Source: Bacteroidales bacterium UBA3297 (lineage in GTDB: Bacteria > Bacteroidota > Bacteroidia > Bacteroidales > Paludibacteraceae). From it: DNA of 64,000 nucleotides. A model generated the notes under the pieces. It searched no databases and was not told where the DNA came from. It worked only from the letters and a program-made list of their open reading frames with translations. This document shows, piece by piece, positions 52,707-61,685 of this stretch; the stretch's first letter is position 1, and each line of letters starts with the position of its first letter. The DNA lies in contig DETD01000026.1 in the NCBI GenBank assembly GCA_002362105.1, forward strand, positions 1 to 64,000, written 5' to 3'. The position numbers and the translations under genes are program-made.

Positions 52707-53615
52707 TTAGTACTTCCTTTTGATTTTCAGTACCTTGATGTCCATCGTTATCTCTTTGTTTTCCACTTTCTTCCGGTCTGTTTTCAGGGGGTCGTCGAAG
52801 ATGACGTCATCGCGGTAGCCGAGCCCTTCAGGGATGATGATAGAGGCCTCACCGCCTTCTTTCATGTTTATCAGGGCGGCGCAGAGTCCGTTAATCACAT
52901 AGTCGGGGGTGACCTCAACGGCTTTGCCGTAGCCGACCTCGGTTCCGTCCGCTAGTTTCAAGTAGTATTCAAGGGTAACAGTGTCCTTCAGTTTGGCCCG
53001 TTCGCCCTTCCCCTCATTGGTCGTTTTCATCAATACGCCTCTGCCCTCATAGTCGAGTTCGCTGGCAATGCCTTCGCTTTTGGTCTTCAGCTCCTTGTAG
53101 CCGCTTTCGCTGATGAGTTTGTCCCACCGCAGACCCTTGCTGGCCTTTTTGTTTTCCGAGGCCGTCTCAATCCGTTTAAGGTAGTTGGCCATATCTTCTT
53201 CCTTCCAGCCCAAACTGCTTTCCCCCTTCAGCTTGTCAATCAAACTTTGGATGAAAATAGCGCCTCTTTCACCTTCCGAGAAACAGAGGGCTCCCAGCAT
53301 AAGGCCTGTTTCTACCGTTTCTTTATGCTCCAGGTTCGGGTTGTTTTTCCTTATCTCTTCTTTGATTTCCTTTTCGCTAAGCCCTTTTTTGAATCCGTTG
53401 TAGGTGGCGCTCACTGCCGTAATGAAGACATCGCTGTACTTAACGAGGTCGCTGTATTCCTTGGCGTTTTTCTTGTCGTCGAGGAAAAAGTACGATTTTG
53501 CGTAGTAGATGCTGTCTTGTCGGTTGTTTAATAGCGGCTTTTCAGTGCTTTGGGCGCAAACACAGGTTGTAGCTCCTAGTGTACAGGTGAGTAGTAACAC
53601 ATTTTTTCTGTTCAT
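52707..53615 (-). CDS. FKBP-type peptidyl-prolyl isomerase, exported
   Basis: A 302-residue protein. An N-terminal signal peptide (MNRKNVLLLTCTLGATTCVCAQ) is followed by a helical domain of the FKBP_N kind (~30-190; YNGFKKGLSEKEIKEEIRKN). The C-terminal FKBP domain (~200-300) has VTLEYYLKLADGTEVGYG, INGLCAALINMKEGGEASII and PEGLGYRDD. Such periplasmic proteins help fold outer-membrane and secreted proteins. The FKBP core has ANALINM-like changes at the usually conserved GM-EGL segment, so isomerase activity is not certain. Isolated on the minus strand. Confidence 0.83.
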   Translation of the reverse strand: MNRKNVLLLTCTLGATTCVCAQSTEKPLLNNRQDSIYYAKSYFFLDDKKNAKEYSDLVKYSDVFITAVSATYNGFKKGLSEKEIKEEIRKNNPNLEHKETVETGLMLGALCFSEGERGAIFIQSLIDKLKGESSLGWKEEDMANYLKRIETASENKKASKGLRWDKLISESGYKELKTKSEGIASELDYEGRGVLMKTTNEGKGERAKLKDTVTLEYYLKLADGTEVGYGKAVEVTPDYVINGLCAALINMKEGGEASIIIPEGLGYRDDVIFDDPLKTDRKKVENKEITMDIKVLKIKRKY

Positions 53616-53847
53616 ACTGGTTTTGTTTAGATAGAATTTGTATTAAGTTATGTCTGTCAGATAAAATTTACGCAAATTTAAAGATTCTTAGCGATATATA
53701 AAACAGACCGGGCTTTTTTGCTTATGAATAAGTGATTTGTGGTTACACTTTGTAGGTTAACACGGCATAAAAGTCACAAAAGACCTGATTTTCTGCTGGA
53801 AAAACTGTTTTCTCGTTGCTTATAAGGTTGTTGCTGCATATTTTTTG

Positions 53848-53855
53848 TATTTTTG
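53848..53855 (+). promoter_or_regulatory. -7 element of HTCS 2
   Basis: TATTTTTG, 19 bases before the ATG, with GTTG 17 bases upstream. Confidence 0.45.
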
Positions 53856-53874
53856 TTAAAACAGTCTGTATTGC

Positions 53875-56800
53875 ATGAACTATTTGAAGACGCTGATCAT
53901 TTTGTGTTTTCTGGTGCTGGTTTCGGCTCCGGCTTCGGCGTATGCAGTCCATAGCTTGAATTTTGTGAATTACCGGACGTCGAACGGACTGGTCGGTAAC
54001 TGTGTGAACGACTTGGCCATCGACTCGAGCGGCTTCCTTTGGGTGGCTACCGATTGCGGGTTGAGCCGTTTCGATGGTGCCGTCTTCCGTAATTTCAGTA
54101 CCGAGACTGAACGCTCAATGCAAGACGATGCGGTGTTGCACGTTACGGCGGTCAACGATGGCTCTGTGGTGGTTTCCGGTTATAAGGGCTTCTTTAAAAA
54201 GTACAATTGCAAGGCCGACTCGTTTGTGGGGGTTACGCCTGCCAATTTTTCCCAGACGGTCACCTCGGTCTGTTACGATGGGTTGCGCGATGTGTTTTAT
54301 GCGCACACCGCTATCGGCACTTTCTGGAGCCGGACCTCGTCGCAGTTTAGTTTGTGCAACCACCTTAACAAGAAGGGCAGAATCAACCATTGTATGCATA
54401 TCGATGCCAATGGCAATTACTGGCTGCTCGACGGCAATTCGCTGACTGTTTACGACAAGTCGGCCAATAAAGTGTTGTTCCAGACGGTAGTGCCGTCGGC
54501 TAAGAGGTCGCCCTCTCCCCAATTCATACCTCTGCCCGACAACCGGGTGATGGCTTGCGTAAAGGTAAACCAGATTGATATCTATAGAATTTCTTCTCCG
54601 ACTTCTATCCAGTTGGAAACGTCTGTCGTTGTTCCTTTCGACGGCCTCAGGTGCGTGCAAAAGGCGGCCGATGGGTCGTTTTGGTATGCCTCCGACGGCG
54701 ACGGCCTGTGGTACACGGCCGGAGAACCGTCTTCAGCCTCTTCTTTCGAAAGGGTGCTGCCTTATGGCGCCGACAATTACGACTTTGGCAAACTCTATGC
54801 CCTGCTGGCTGACGCTGATGGCAACATATGGGTCGGTACTCAGAATTCGGGCCTTTGGAAGTATTCGCTGCGTGGAAAAGGACGCTCTTTCTCGTCGGCC
54901 GACTTCGGCCTTCCGAATTGTCCGGCTAATGACTTCTGCCAACTGCCCAACGGAAACATTGTCGCAACCTGCGACGGTTTGGGGCTGTGCGAGTTCTCGG
55001 AGACGGAGACGTCTGTAAGGCTTTATTCCGCTTCCGACGGCTTGAAAAACAGAAACCTGACTACGGTCTGCTCCGATGCGGACGGTCGCTTGCTGGTTGC
55101 TTCGTGGGGTGGTGGCCTGTTTGATGGAACGCCTACTAAAAATGGATATACGTTCACGCCTTCCCTTTTCCAAGGTATCGACAACCCAACCTCCAAAATC
55201 GCGTCTTCGCACAGGTTCTCGAATGGCGATGTGTGGGTGCTGACGGGGGGCGACGGTATGTACATCTACCAGAACGGGCATTGGAAACGCCAGTCGCTGG
55301 CGCATAACCGCTGTCTGGAACTCTGGCCTAAGCATTGGCTAGAGGTGGATGGGGAAGAACGGTGGGTTTCGGCCCCTAACTCGTTGTGGAAGTTTGCTGG
55401 CGGTCAGTTCTTCCTGTTTAACGAAAGTTGGTTTATGGGAAGCGGTGCCTACGCCGTTAGCGATATTGTCTACCTCGACAGTATTGGCGTGGTTTGTGCT
55501 ACCGATAGCGGCCTCTTTATCGTCGACGAGGCGAAGCACAAGTTCAACCGCTATGAGAAATGTCCGCACAAACTGGTTTCGTCGATGGTGGTCGACAACA
55601 AGGGACGCTTGTTGGTGACTGTAGACAACAGCATTTGGCGGTTCGACCTGAAAAATGACTTGGCTGAGCGCTATCCGCGCAATTTCGATATAAACGGGCG
55701 CAATTTCTTTGTGCAGCATTCCTCTTTTTGCAGCCGTAGCGGTAATGTGTATTTTGGTACGGCCAACGGCTTTATCTGTATTACAGAAAAAGACTTCCAA
55801 GTCGAGAATGTGGCGCCTTCCCTGTCTTTCTCACGCATCATGGCCGATGGGGAAAAGGTGTATATAGAAAACGGGCACCATATAACGCTCTCTTACGGCC
55901 ATAGTTCGTTATCGGTGAGCGTCGATATGGTCGATTATTCTCCGCTCCGTTCTCCGCTGGTTTACCGCCTGAACAAGAACGACGAGTGGAAAAATATGCA
56001 GCCTGACCAGACCATCAGGTTCAATTTTTTGCCAACGGGGCACTATACGATTCAGGTGAAGTGCCTGAATGCGGAAAATGCCGACATTCTGGAACTCTTT
56101 GTCGAGGTGGAGGCGCCTTGGTGGCAGACGTGGTGGTTCCGCTCGGGATGCGTGGCCTTGCTGCTGTTGCTGTTAGGCTGGAGGCTGTACAGCATGAACC
56201 GCGACAGAATTGTACTGAAACAGAAGGTGGAAGAACGGACAAAAGAGCTGAACGACGCGCTTTCGACCAAGAACCGCATTATGCAAGTGGTGGCGCATGA
56301 CCTTAAAAATCCGGTTTTCGCTATCTACGGTGCACTGGAGCAGATGCGGATGCGTTCGGCGGTCTGGACGGCCGATGAACGTAATTCGGCGCTCGACAAG
56401 GTGATTGAAAGCACCCGGACGGTTCAGGACGAACTGGGCAAACTGCTCAACTGGGCTACTGCCCGGCAGGAAGAGCAGGTGTGCCACCTGACCAATGTGA
56501 ACCTTTCTGAACTGGTTGTTTCCGAAGTGGATTTGCTTCGGTTGCAGGCCCGGGAAAAACAGATTGAGATTGTTTGCAACCTCAATATTACCCGTTATGC
56601 CTATGCCGATGCCCGTATGCTCGGCACTTCGGTCCGCAATGTGTTGGGCAACAGCCTGAAATTTACGCCTTCTGGCAAAACAATACATGTGCGTGCCTGG
56701 CAAGACTCGGCCTTCGCCGTTGTCGAGATTAAGGACGAGGGGGTGGGCATGTCGCCAGAACAGGTGGAGCGGTTGCTGGCTTCTGAGGTGAACGATTCGA

Positions 56801-57792
56801 CGCGTGGCACGGCTGGTGAAAGTGGCTCGGGTTTAGGCGTCGGACTGGCAAAACAGTACATGACGGCTATCGGCGGTGTGCTTGAAATGACCAGCGTGCA
56901 GGGCAGTGGTACCACCACCAGGCTGAAGGTGCCGTTGGCGCAGTTTGTGGTAGAAACGGCTACGAAGAAGAGTGAAGAGCCGTCGATTGAGGCTTCTGTC
57001 GATGCCGAACTTTTACGTGGCAACACTGTTTTGGTGGTTGACGACGACCCGCTGATTGCCCAAAACATAAAGGGTATGCTCGACGAGTATGTCGATGTGC
57101 TGCTGGCCGCTAATGGTGAAGATGCGTTGGGGGTAGTGGCTGAACATGCAGTCGATATTGTTGTTACCGATGTCGATATGCCGGTGGTGAACGGCTTTGA
57201 ACTGGGCCGACGCCTACTTTCTGACCCCGACACCAATCATATACCTTTGTTGTTCTTGTCGGCCAGAACGGCGGAAAACGACCGTTTGACCGGTTTGCTG
57301 ACCGGTGCTGTTGACTATATTACCAAACCTTTCAGCCAAGGCGAACTGTTGATGAAGCTGAACAACATCTTGTTGCTCCGCCAACGCCAGCAACAGCGCT
57401 TGTTGAAAGAAATAGGTAAACTGCCTGCCCCTAGCGAGACTCCGGCAGAGGAGGTGAAAGAGGAACCTGAGAAAATCAATCCGTACCTGTTGAAGGTTAT
57501 TGATGTGATAAGCGAACATTTTCCTGACCCTAACTATAATGTTGAATTGCTGGCTTCTGATATGTGCACTTCGCACGTGACGCTTTACCGCAAGGTGAAG
57601 TCGCTCTCGGGAAAAACACCGCTCGACCTGCTGACCGAGTTCAGGCTCAACCGTGCACACCAGCTGTTGGAAGAGGGAAAGACCGATTTGCAGGATGTTG
57701 CCTTCCAAACCGGATTTCCCGACTATACGTATTTCTCGCGTAAGTTTAAAGCCCGTTTTGGCTACCCTCCGAAGGATGTCTCGGCACTTTGA
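53875..57792 (+). CDS. Hybrid two-component system regulator (HTCS 2)
   Basis: A 1,305-residue paralogue of HTCS 1 with the same order: signal peptide, propeller sensor (~22-620; FLWVATDCGLSRFDG, IWVGTQNSGLWKYS, VWVLTGGDGMYI), Y_Y_Y domain, one membrane helix (~755-775), kinase His808 (VVAHDLKNPVFAIYG), ATPase domain (GESGSGLGVGLAKQY), receiver Asp1099 (IVVTDVDMPVVNG) and AraC-type DNA-binding domain (~1200-1305). The signalling half is closely similar to HTCS 1 (EGNCVLVVDDDPLIAQNIK and RGNTVLVVDDDPLIAQNIK), the sensor less so, suggesting duplication with a changed ligand. Immediately upstream of two GH9 genes. Confidence 0.94.
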   Translation: MNYLKTLIILCFLVLVSAPASAYAVHSLNFVNYRTSNGLVGNCVNDLAIDSSGFLWVATDCGLSRFDGAVFRNFSTETERSMQDDAVLHVTAVNDGSVVVSGYKGFFKKYNCKADSFVGVTPANFSQTVTSVCYDGLRDVFYAHTAIGTFWSRTSSQFSLCNHLNKKGRINHCMHIDANGNYWLLDGNSLTVYDKSANKVLFQTVVPSAKRSPSPQFIPLPDNRVMACVKVNQIDIYRISSPTSIQLETSVVVPFDGLRCVQKAADGSFWYASDGDGLWYTAGEPSSASSFERVLPYGADNYDFGKLYALLADADGNIWVGTQNSGLWKYSLRGKGRSFSSADFGLPNCPANDFCQLPNGNIVATCDGLGLCEFSETETSVRLYSASDGLKNRNLTTVCSDADGRLLVASWGGGLFDGTPTKNGYTFTPSLFQGIDNPTSKIASSHRFSNGDVWVLTGGDGMYIYQNGHWKRQSLAHNRCLELWPKHWLEVDGEERWVSAPNSLWKFAGGQFFLFNESWFMGSGAYAVSDIVYLDSIGVVCATDSGLFIVDEAKHKFNRYEKCPHKLVSSMVVDNKGRLLVTVDNSIWRFDLKNDLAERYPRNFDINGRNFFVQHSSFCSRSGNVYFGTANGFICITEKDFQVENVAPSLSFSRIMADGEKVYIENGHHITLSYGHSSLSVSVDMVDYSPLRSPLVYRLNKNDEWKNMQPDQTIRFNFLPTGHYTIQVKCLNAENADILELFVEVEAPWWQTWWFRSGCVALLLLLLGWRLYSMNRDRIVLKQKVEERTKELNDALSTKNRIMQVVAHDLKNPVFAIYGALEQMRMRSAVWTADERNSALDKVIESTRTVQDELGKLLNWATARQEEQVCHLTNVNLSELVVSEVDLLRLQAREKQIEIVCNLNITRYAYADARMLGTSVRNVLGNSLKFTPSGKTIHVRAWQDSAFAVVEIKDEGVGMSPEQVERLLASEVNDSTRGTAGESGSGLGVGLAKQYMTAIGGVLEMTSVQGSGTTTRLKVPLAQFVVETATKKSEEPSIEASVDAELLRGNTVLVVDDDPLIAQNIKGMLDEYVDVLLAANGEDALGVVAEHAVDIVVTDVDMPVVNGFELGRRLLSDPDTNHIPLLFLSARTAENDRLTGLLTGAVDYITKPFSQGELLMKLNNILLLRQRQQQRLLKEIGKLPAPSETPAEEVKEEPEKINPYLLKVIDVISEHFPDPNYNVELLASDMCTSHVTLYRKVKSLSGKTPLDLLTEFRLNRAHQLLEEGKTDLQDVAFQTGFPDYTYFSRKFKARFGYPPKDVSAL

Positions 57793-57849
57793 AAAATTTA
57801 CAACACCTGTTTGAAAAAAAAACAGCATTTCATAACCAGCTGCTAACTA

Positions 57850-57857
57850 TAACTTTG
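57850..57857 (+). promoter_or_regulatory. -7 element of the GH9 gene pair
   Basis: TAACTTTG, exact consensus, about 90 bases before the chosen ATG; ATTT lies 19 bases upstream, a poor -33, as might be expected for an activator-dependent promoter. Confidence 0.45.
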
Positions 57858-57946
57858 CGACAGAATCAGCCGTGATGGATGGACCTGTCGGTGATTGGTG
57901 TTCCATTTTAAATACGGCATCTTGTCTAATACTAAGAATGATGCTT

Positions 57947-59776
57947 ATGAATAAACGAATACTTGTTTCTACAGCTATTATAGCTGCTTCGCTTTACACA
58001 ATAGAAGTCGCCCAGGCACAGGACGATTTCGCATTTACGACCGATCAGTACCAGAAGGCGCTGTGGATGACCACACGTTTCTACGGGGCCCAGCGTTCCG
58101 GCTATGGGCCAAACTGGCTGACGGCAACCCACGAACCAACCAACGTCCCTGCCGAGTGGTTAGATTATGCCGCAAATGCGGTGAAGGGTGTCTCTTATAT
58201 TAAGGACGCCGACCCTCAAGATGGCTATGATTTGACGGGTGGTTGGTTCGACTGTGCCGATTATGTGAAATTCGGCCAGACCGAATTTTATTCTGCTTAT
58301 GTGTTGTTGTTGGGCTATAGCGAGTTCCCTAAGGGGTACGGCGACTATTACAGTGCCGACTACAACGGCTACATTGGTAGCAACGACTATTCTTGGGAAG
58401 GAAAGGCGGGCGTGCCTAACGGTATTCCCGACATCCTCGACGAGGTAAAATATGCCACCGACTACTTTATGAAGTGTATGCGTGCCGTCGATACCTTCTA
58501 TTACCAGGTTGGTGAGGGTGGCATCGACCACAAGGTGTGGTGTACCTCGGTCTTCAAGTCTGCCCTCCCTAAAGCGTTGGGTGGTGAGGCCGAAGGCTCG
58601 CGTACGGTTTACCGCATTAGCGCTAGGGGTACTTCTATGGTGGCCCTTTGCGGCGCTTCGCTGGCTGCAATGTCGCGCCTCTATCGTCCATACGATGCGG
58701 CTTATGCCGACCTTTGCCAGAAAAAGGCGAAAGTGGCTTACGACTACATTATGGAGAATCTCGAGGGTAATATTGGTGCTCCCGGCGGTTTCTATGGCGC
58801 TAAGGGCCGATATGAACCCGACTGCACCATCTTGCTGATGGAGTTGTTCCGTGCTACGGGAGACTCTAGCTACGTTGAACTGGCTTTGGACCCCGATGAA
58901 GGTTTTGCCAGCTTTATGTATGGCGATAAAACTTGGAACCACGGCTTCTCGTTGTGTTATGGCAATACCGAAGATCTGGCCTACTACCTGATGGGCAACT
59001 ACGCTGGGGTGACTCTCGCACAAGAACGTCTGAAGAGCTATGTGTTCGACCTTTACAGACCAGCTTCCGGCTACATACTTAACAAAAAGTATGACAAGTG
59101 GGGTATGCTCCGTTACCCAGCCAACCAGGCTTTCGTATACGGACTTTATAACAAGATGGTAGGCAACCTCGAAAAGGTGGACCCTTACAGCCTGGCCTCT
59201 GTGGAGTACATTATGGGCAACAACAGTGCTAATTTCTCCTTTATCACTGGCTTTGGCGACAAGTATGCGCGCTATCCGCACTATAGAAATGTTTACCTCG
59301 ACGATTCGAACAACATGAGTGAGTGCGAAATCGACGACAATCACCGTCAGCTGGGTTATCTGGTGGGTGGCTCGTTCAACCCAGACGAATATCCCGACAA
59401 TATCAATAACTACCAGACCGGAGAGGGTGGTATCGACTACAACGCGGGTTTGGTAGGTGCGTTAGGCTACATCAACTCAATTGTTTGCCCGGTTGAACTG
59501 GCTGACACCTCTAGCGCGGTGTCTAAGGTCGATGGCGTGCAAACCTATCTCTATCCGAATCCGACTACCGACTACATCTTCCTGTCGTCAGCTGAAAATG
59601 GCAGTGTCCGTGTTACCGTTTCAAATGCGGAAGGCCAGCTGGTAAAGCAGGCCGATGCAACTTGGCAGAGCTTGAAAGACAACGGTATTAATGTTTCGGA
59701 CCTTGTTCGTGGCACTTATGTGTTGAATGTGGCATCGGCCGCTGGTTCTACAACCAAGTTGTTTGTTAAACGCTAG
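57947..59776 (+). CDS. GH9 endoglucanase with T9SS sorting domain
   Basis: A 609-residue secreted cellulase-family enzyme. ATG 57947 (MNKRILVSTAIIAASLYTIE) gives a signal peptide; ATGs at 57938 and 57941 are possible alternatives. The GH9 (alpha/alpha)6 domain spans ~28-530: catalytic base pair Asp102/Asp105 (GGWFDCADYVKFG, where most relatives have DAGD), the substrate segment FITGFGDKYARYPHYR and acid Glu493 (GEGGIDYNAGLVGAL). The last ~75 residues are a T9SS type A sorting domain (YLYPNPTTDYIFLSS, ending TTKLFVKR). No separate carbohydrate-binding module. 26 bases before the second GH9 gene. Confidence 0.9.
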   Translation: MNKRILVSTAIIAASLYTIEVAQAQDDFAFTTDQYQKALWMTTRFYGAQRSGYGPNWLTATHEPTNVPAEWLDYAANAVKGVSYIKDADPQDGYDLTGGWFDCADYVKFGQTEFYSAYVLLLGYSEFPKGYGDYYSADYNGYIGSNDYSWEGKAGVPNGIPDILDEVKYATDYFMKCMRAVDTFYYQVGEGGIDHKVWCTSVFKSALPKALGGEAEGSRTVYRISARGTSMVALCGASLAAMSRLYRPYDAAYADLCQKKAKVAYDYIMENLEGNIGAPGGFYGAKGRYEPDCTILLMELFRATGDSSYVELALDPDEGFASFMYGDKTWNHGFSLCYGNTEDLAYYLMGNYAGVTLAQERLKSYVFDLYRPASGYILNKKYDKWGMLRYPANQAFVYGLYNKMVGNLEKVDPYSLASVEYIMGNNSANFSFITGFGDKYARYPHYRNVYLDDSNNMSECEIDDNHRQLGYLVGGSFNPDEYPDNINNYQTGEGGIDYNAGLVGALGYINSIVCPVELADTSSAVSKVDGVQTYLYPNPTTDYIFLSSAENGSVRVTVSNAEGQLVKQADATWQSLKDNGINVSDLVRGTYVLNVASAAGSTTKLFVKR

Positions 59777-59802
59777 TCTTACTAGCTGAAAAATACGGGA
59801 CT

Positions 59803-61509
59803 ATGGTTTTAAGAAAAACGGTTCTGCTGTCTGCCTTGGTTTCTTCCTTGTCGGCCTTTTCACAGGAGATTTGGATTAACCAGTTGGGCTATAGCACTGG
59901 TGGCGTGAAGCGCATCCAAGTGGCAGGCGGCAATTCTAAGTCGTTCTCGCTGGTGGACGAAAAGACCGGGAAGAAGGTCTTTGAGGGCCGGCTTGGCAAA
60001 CAGGCTTATTGGGACCTGTCGGGCGACAATGTGCAAACTGCCGATTTCAGCAGTTTCGCAAAAGAGGGTACCTACAGGATCAAGGTTGGCGATAAGCGTT
60101 CGCATCCGTTTCAAATTGCGCGTAAAGGCGTTTACGATGAACTGAACCAGTGGGTTATAAAGGCGTTTTACCTCTGGCGGGCGTCAACCCCAATCGAGGC
60201 AAAGTACGCTACATTCAAAGGCACCAGTTTCGCCCGTGCTATGGGTCACCCCGATACGGCGGTCTATTGGAATGCTCCGGCTACTAATGGCGGTATGGCC
60301 AATTATGTAGAGCATAAACTTTCCTCGCCGAAAGGGTGGTACGATGCTGGCGACTATAACAAGTATACAGTAAATGCGGGTTACTCCTGCGAGTTCTTGG
60401 GTATGCTGTATGAAATGTACCCTGAGTTTTATCAGCAGTTGGAATTGAATATCCCAGAATCCGGCAATGGAGTGCCAGACCTTCTAGACGAACTGAAGTG
60501 GGAGTTGGACTGGTTGTTGACTATGCAGGACGAAGACGGCGGCGTCTTTTTTAAACTAACTACAAAAGCCTTTTCAAGGTTCGTGATGCCCGAGTTCGAC
60601 TTGAACGATCGCTATATGATTGGCAAGTCTACCACGTCCGCTCTCAATTTTGCCGCAGCTTTGGCAATGGCAGCGCGTCTGTACAAACCGTATGAGGCGC
60701 AGTTTCCGGGCTATTCGGGAAAGGCGCTATCAGCGGCTAAAAAAGCTTTCGAATGGGCGCGTCAGCATCCGTATGTGCCGTTCGCCAATCCGCGCGATGT
60801 AACGACTGGCGGTTATACCGACACTTCTTATGTCGACGAGTTCCAAATGGCGGCTACCGAGTTGCTGGTTACGACAAAGGATGCGCGTTATGCCCAGTAC
60901 GTCGACCTCGATGCTCTGTTCAACACGCCTACCTGGCCTTATGTGGCCACTATGCATTTGCTGCAGTTGCAGCTGCACAGCCGCGAGCTGGAGGGGTTGG
61001 TCGATGTGAAGAAGGTGGAACGCCAGTTCGTAAAACTGGCCGACAGCCTTTACACGGCTCACCACCAGTGCGTGGGACTGATTCCGATCGATGTGTTCCG
61101 ATGGGGCAGTAACTGCGAGGTGGCTGGCGCCGGCTGTATTGCCGGTATCGCTTACCGGGTGACTGGCGACAAGAAATACCTTGGTATGGCAGTCGACTGT
61201 TTCGATTATCTGCTGGGACGTAATGCGACGGGCTATTGCTTTGTATCGGGTTTCGGGTCAAAGTCGCCAAAGAATTTGCACGACCGTCGTTGTGAGGCCG
61301 ACGGTATAGCTGAACCGCTGCCTGGCTACCTCTGTGGCGGACCAAATGCGGGCGCGAGAATCGATTGCGGCGAAGAACGCTACTCCAAGTTCCCGGCCAG
61401 GTCGTATTTCGATGCGAAGTGCAGCTATTCGACCAACGAGATTGCCGTCAACTGGAATGCCCCTATGGCGTTGCTGACGGGGCTGATTGTAAATGAAATA
61501 GACAGATAA
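59803..61509 (+). CDS. GH9 glycosidase with N-terminal Ig-like domain
   Basis: A 568-residue enzyme with signal peptide (MVLRKTVLLSALVSSLSAFS). Residues ~22-108 form a CelD_N-type Ig-like domain (EIWINQLGYSTGGVKRIQVA); the GH9 domain follows with Asp181/Asp184 (GWYDAGDYNKYTVN), FVSGFGSKSPKNLHDRR and catalytic Glu546 (YSTNEIAVNWNAP). It has no T9SS sorting domain, unlike its partner, so it probably stays in the periplasm; GH9 enzymes of this layout include cellodextrinases and exo-acting types. Likely co-transcribed with the first GH9. Confidence 0.9.
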   Translation: MVLRKTVLLSALVSSLSAFSQEIWINQLGYSTGGVKRIQVAGGNSKSFSLVDEKTGKKVFEGRLGKQAYWDLSGDNVQTADFSSFAKEGTYRIKVGDKRSHPFQIARKGVYDELNQWVIKAFYLWRASTPIEAKYATFKGTSFARAMGHPDTAVYWNAPATNGGMANYVEHKLSSPKGWYDAGDYNKYTVNAGYSCEFLGMLYEMYPEFYQQLELNIPESGNGVPDLLDELKWELDWLLTMQDEDGGVFFKLTTKAFSRFVMPEFDLNDRYMIGKSTTSALNFAAALAMAARLYKPYEAQFPGYSGKALSAAKKAFEWARQHPYVPFANPRDVTTGGYTDTSYVDEFQMAATELLVTTKDARYAQYVDLDALFNTPTWPYVATMHLLQLQLHSRELEGLVDVKKVERQFVKLADSLYTAHHQCVGLIPIDVFRWGSNCEVAGAGCIAGIAYRVTGDKKYLGMAVDCFDYLLGRNATGYCFVSGFGSKSPKNLHDRRCEADGIAEPLPGYLCGGPNAGARIDCGEERYSKFPARSYFDAKCSYSTNEIAVNWNAPMALLTGLIVNEIDR

Positions 61510-61563
61510 TAATATATGATGAAGTACGGACTACAAATTAGTATCAGACTCAATATACAAATG

Positions 61564-61595
61564 AGAAACTACATCTAAATCTAAGAAACTACATC
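61564..61595. repeat. 12-bp direct repeat
   Basis: AGAAACTACATC at 61564-61575 and 61584-61595, in the spacer after the GH9 pair. Function unknown. Confidence 0.5.
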
Positions 61596-61630
61596 AAGTA
61601 ACCTGTTTCCTTCGTAAGTCTATCTAAACA

Positions 61631-61670
61631 AAGCAGGACACTCCGTGATGGGGTGTCCTGCTTAATTTTT
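61631..61670. terminator. Bidirectional terminator between GH9 and metA
   Basis: AAGCAGGACAC/GTGTCCTGCTT perfect 11-bp stem with an 11-base loop, TTAATTTTT on the plus side. Confidence 0.88.
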
Positions 61671-61685
61671 ATGGTTGTGTTCCCT

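Noticed and set aside
58160..59344. 394-codon open frame antisense to the first GH9
   Set aside because: Shadow of the GH9 reading frame; no recognisable domain.
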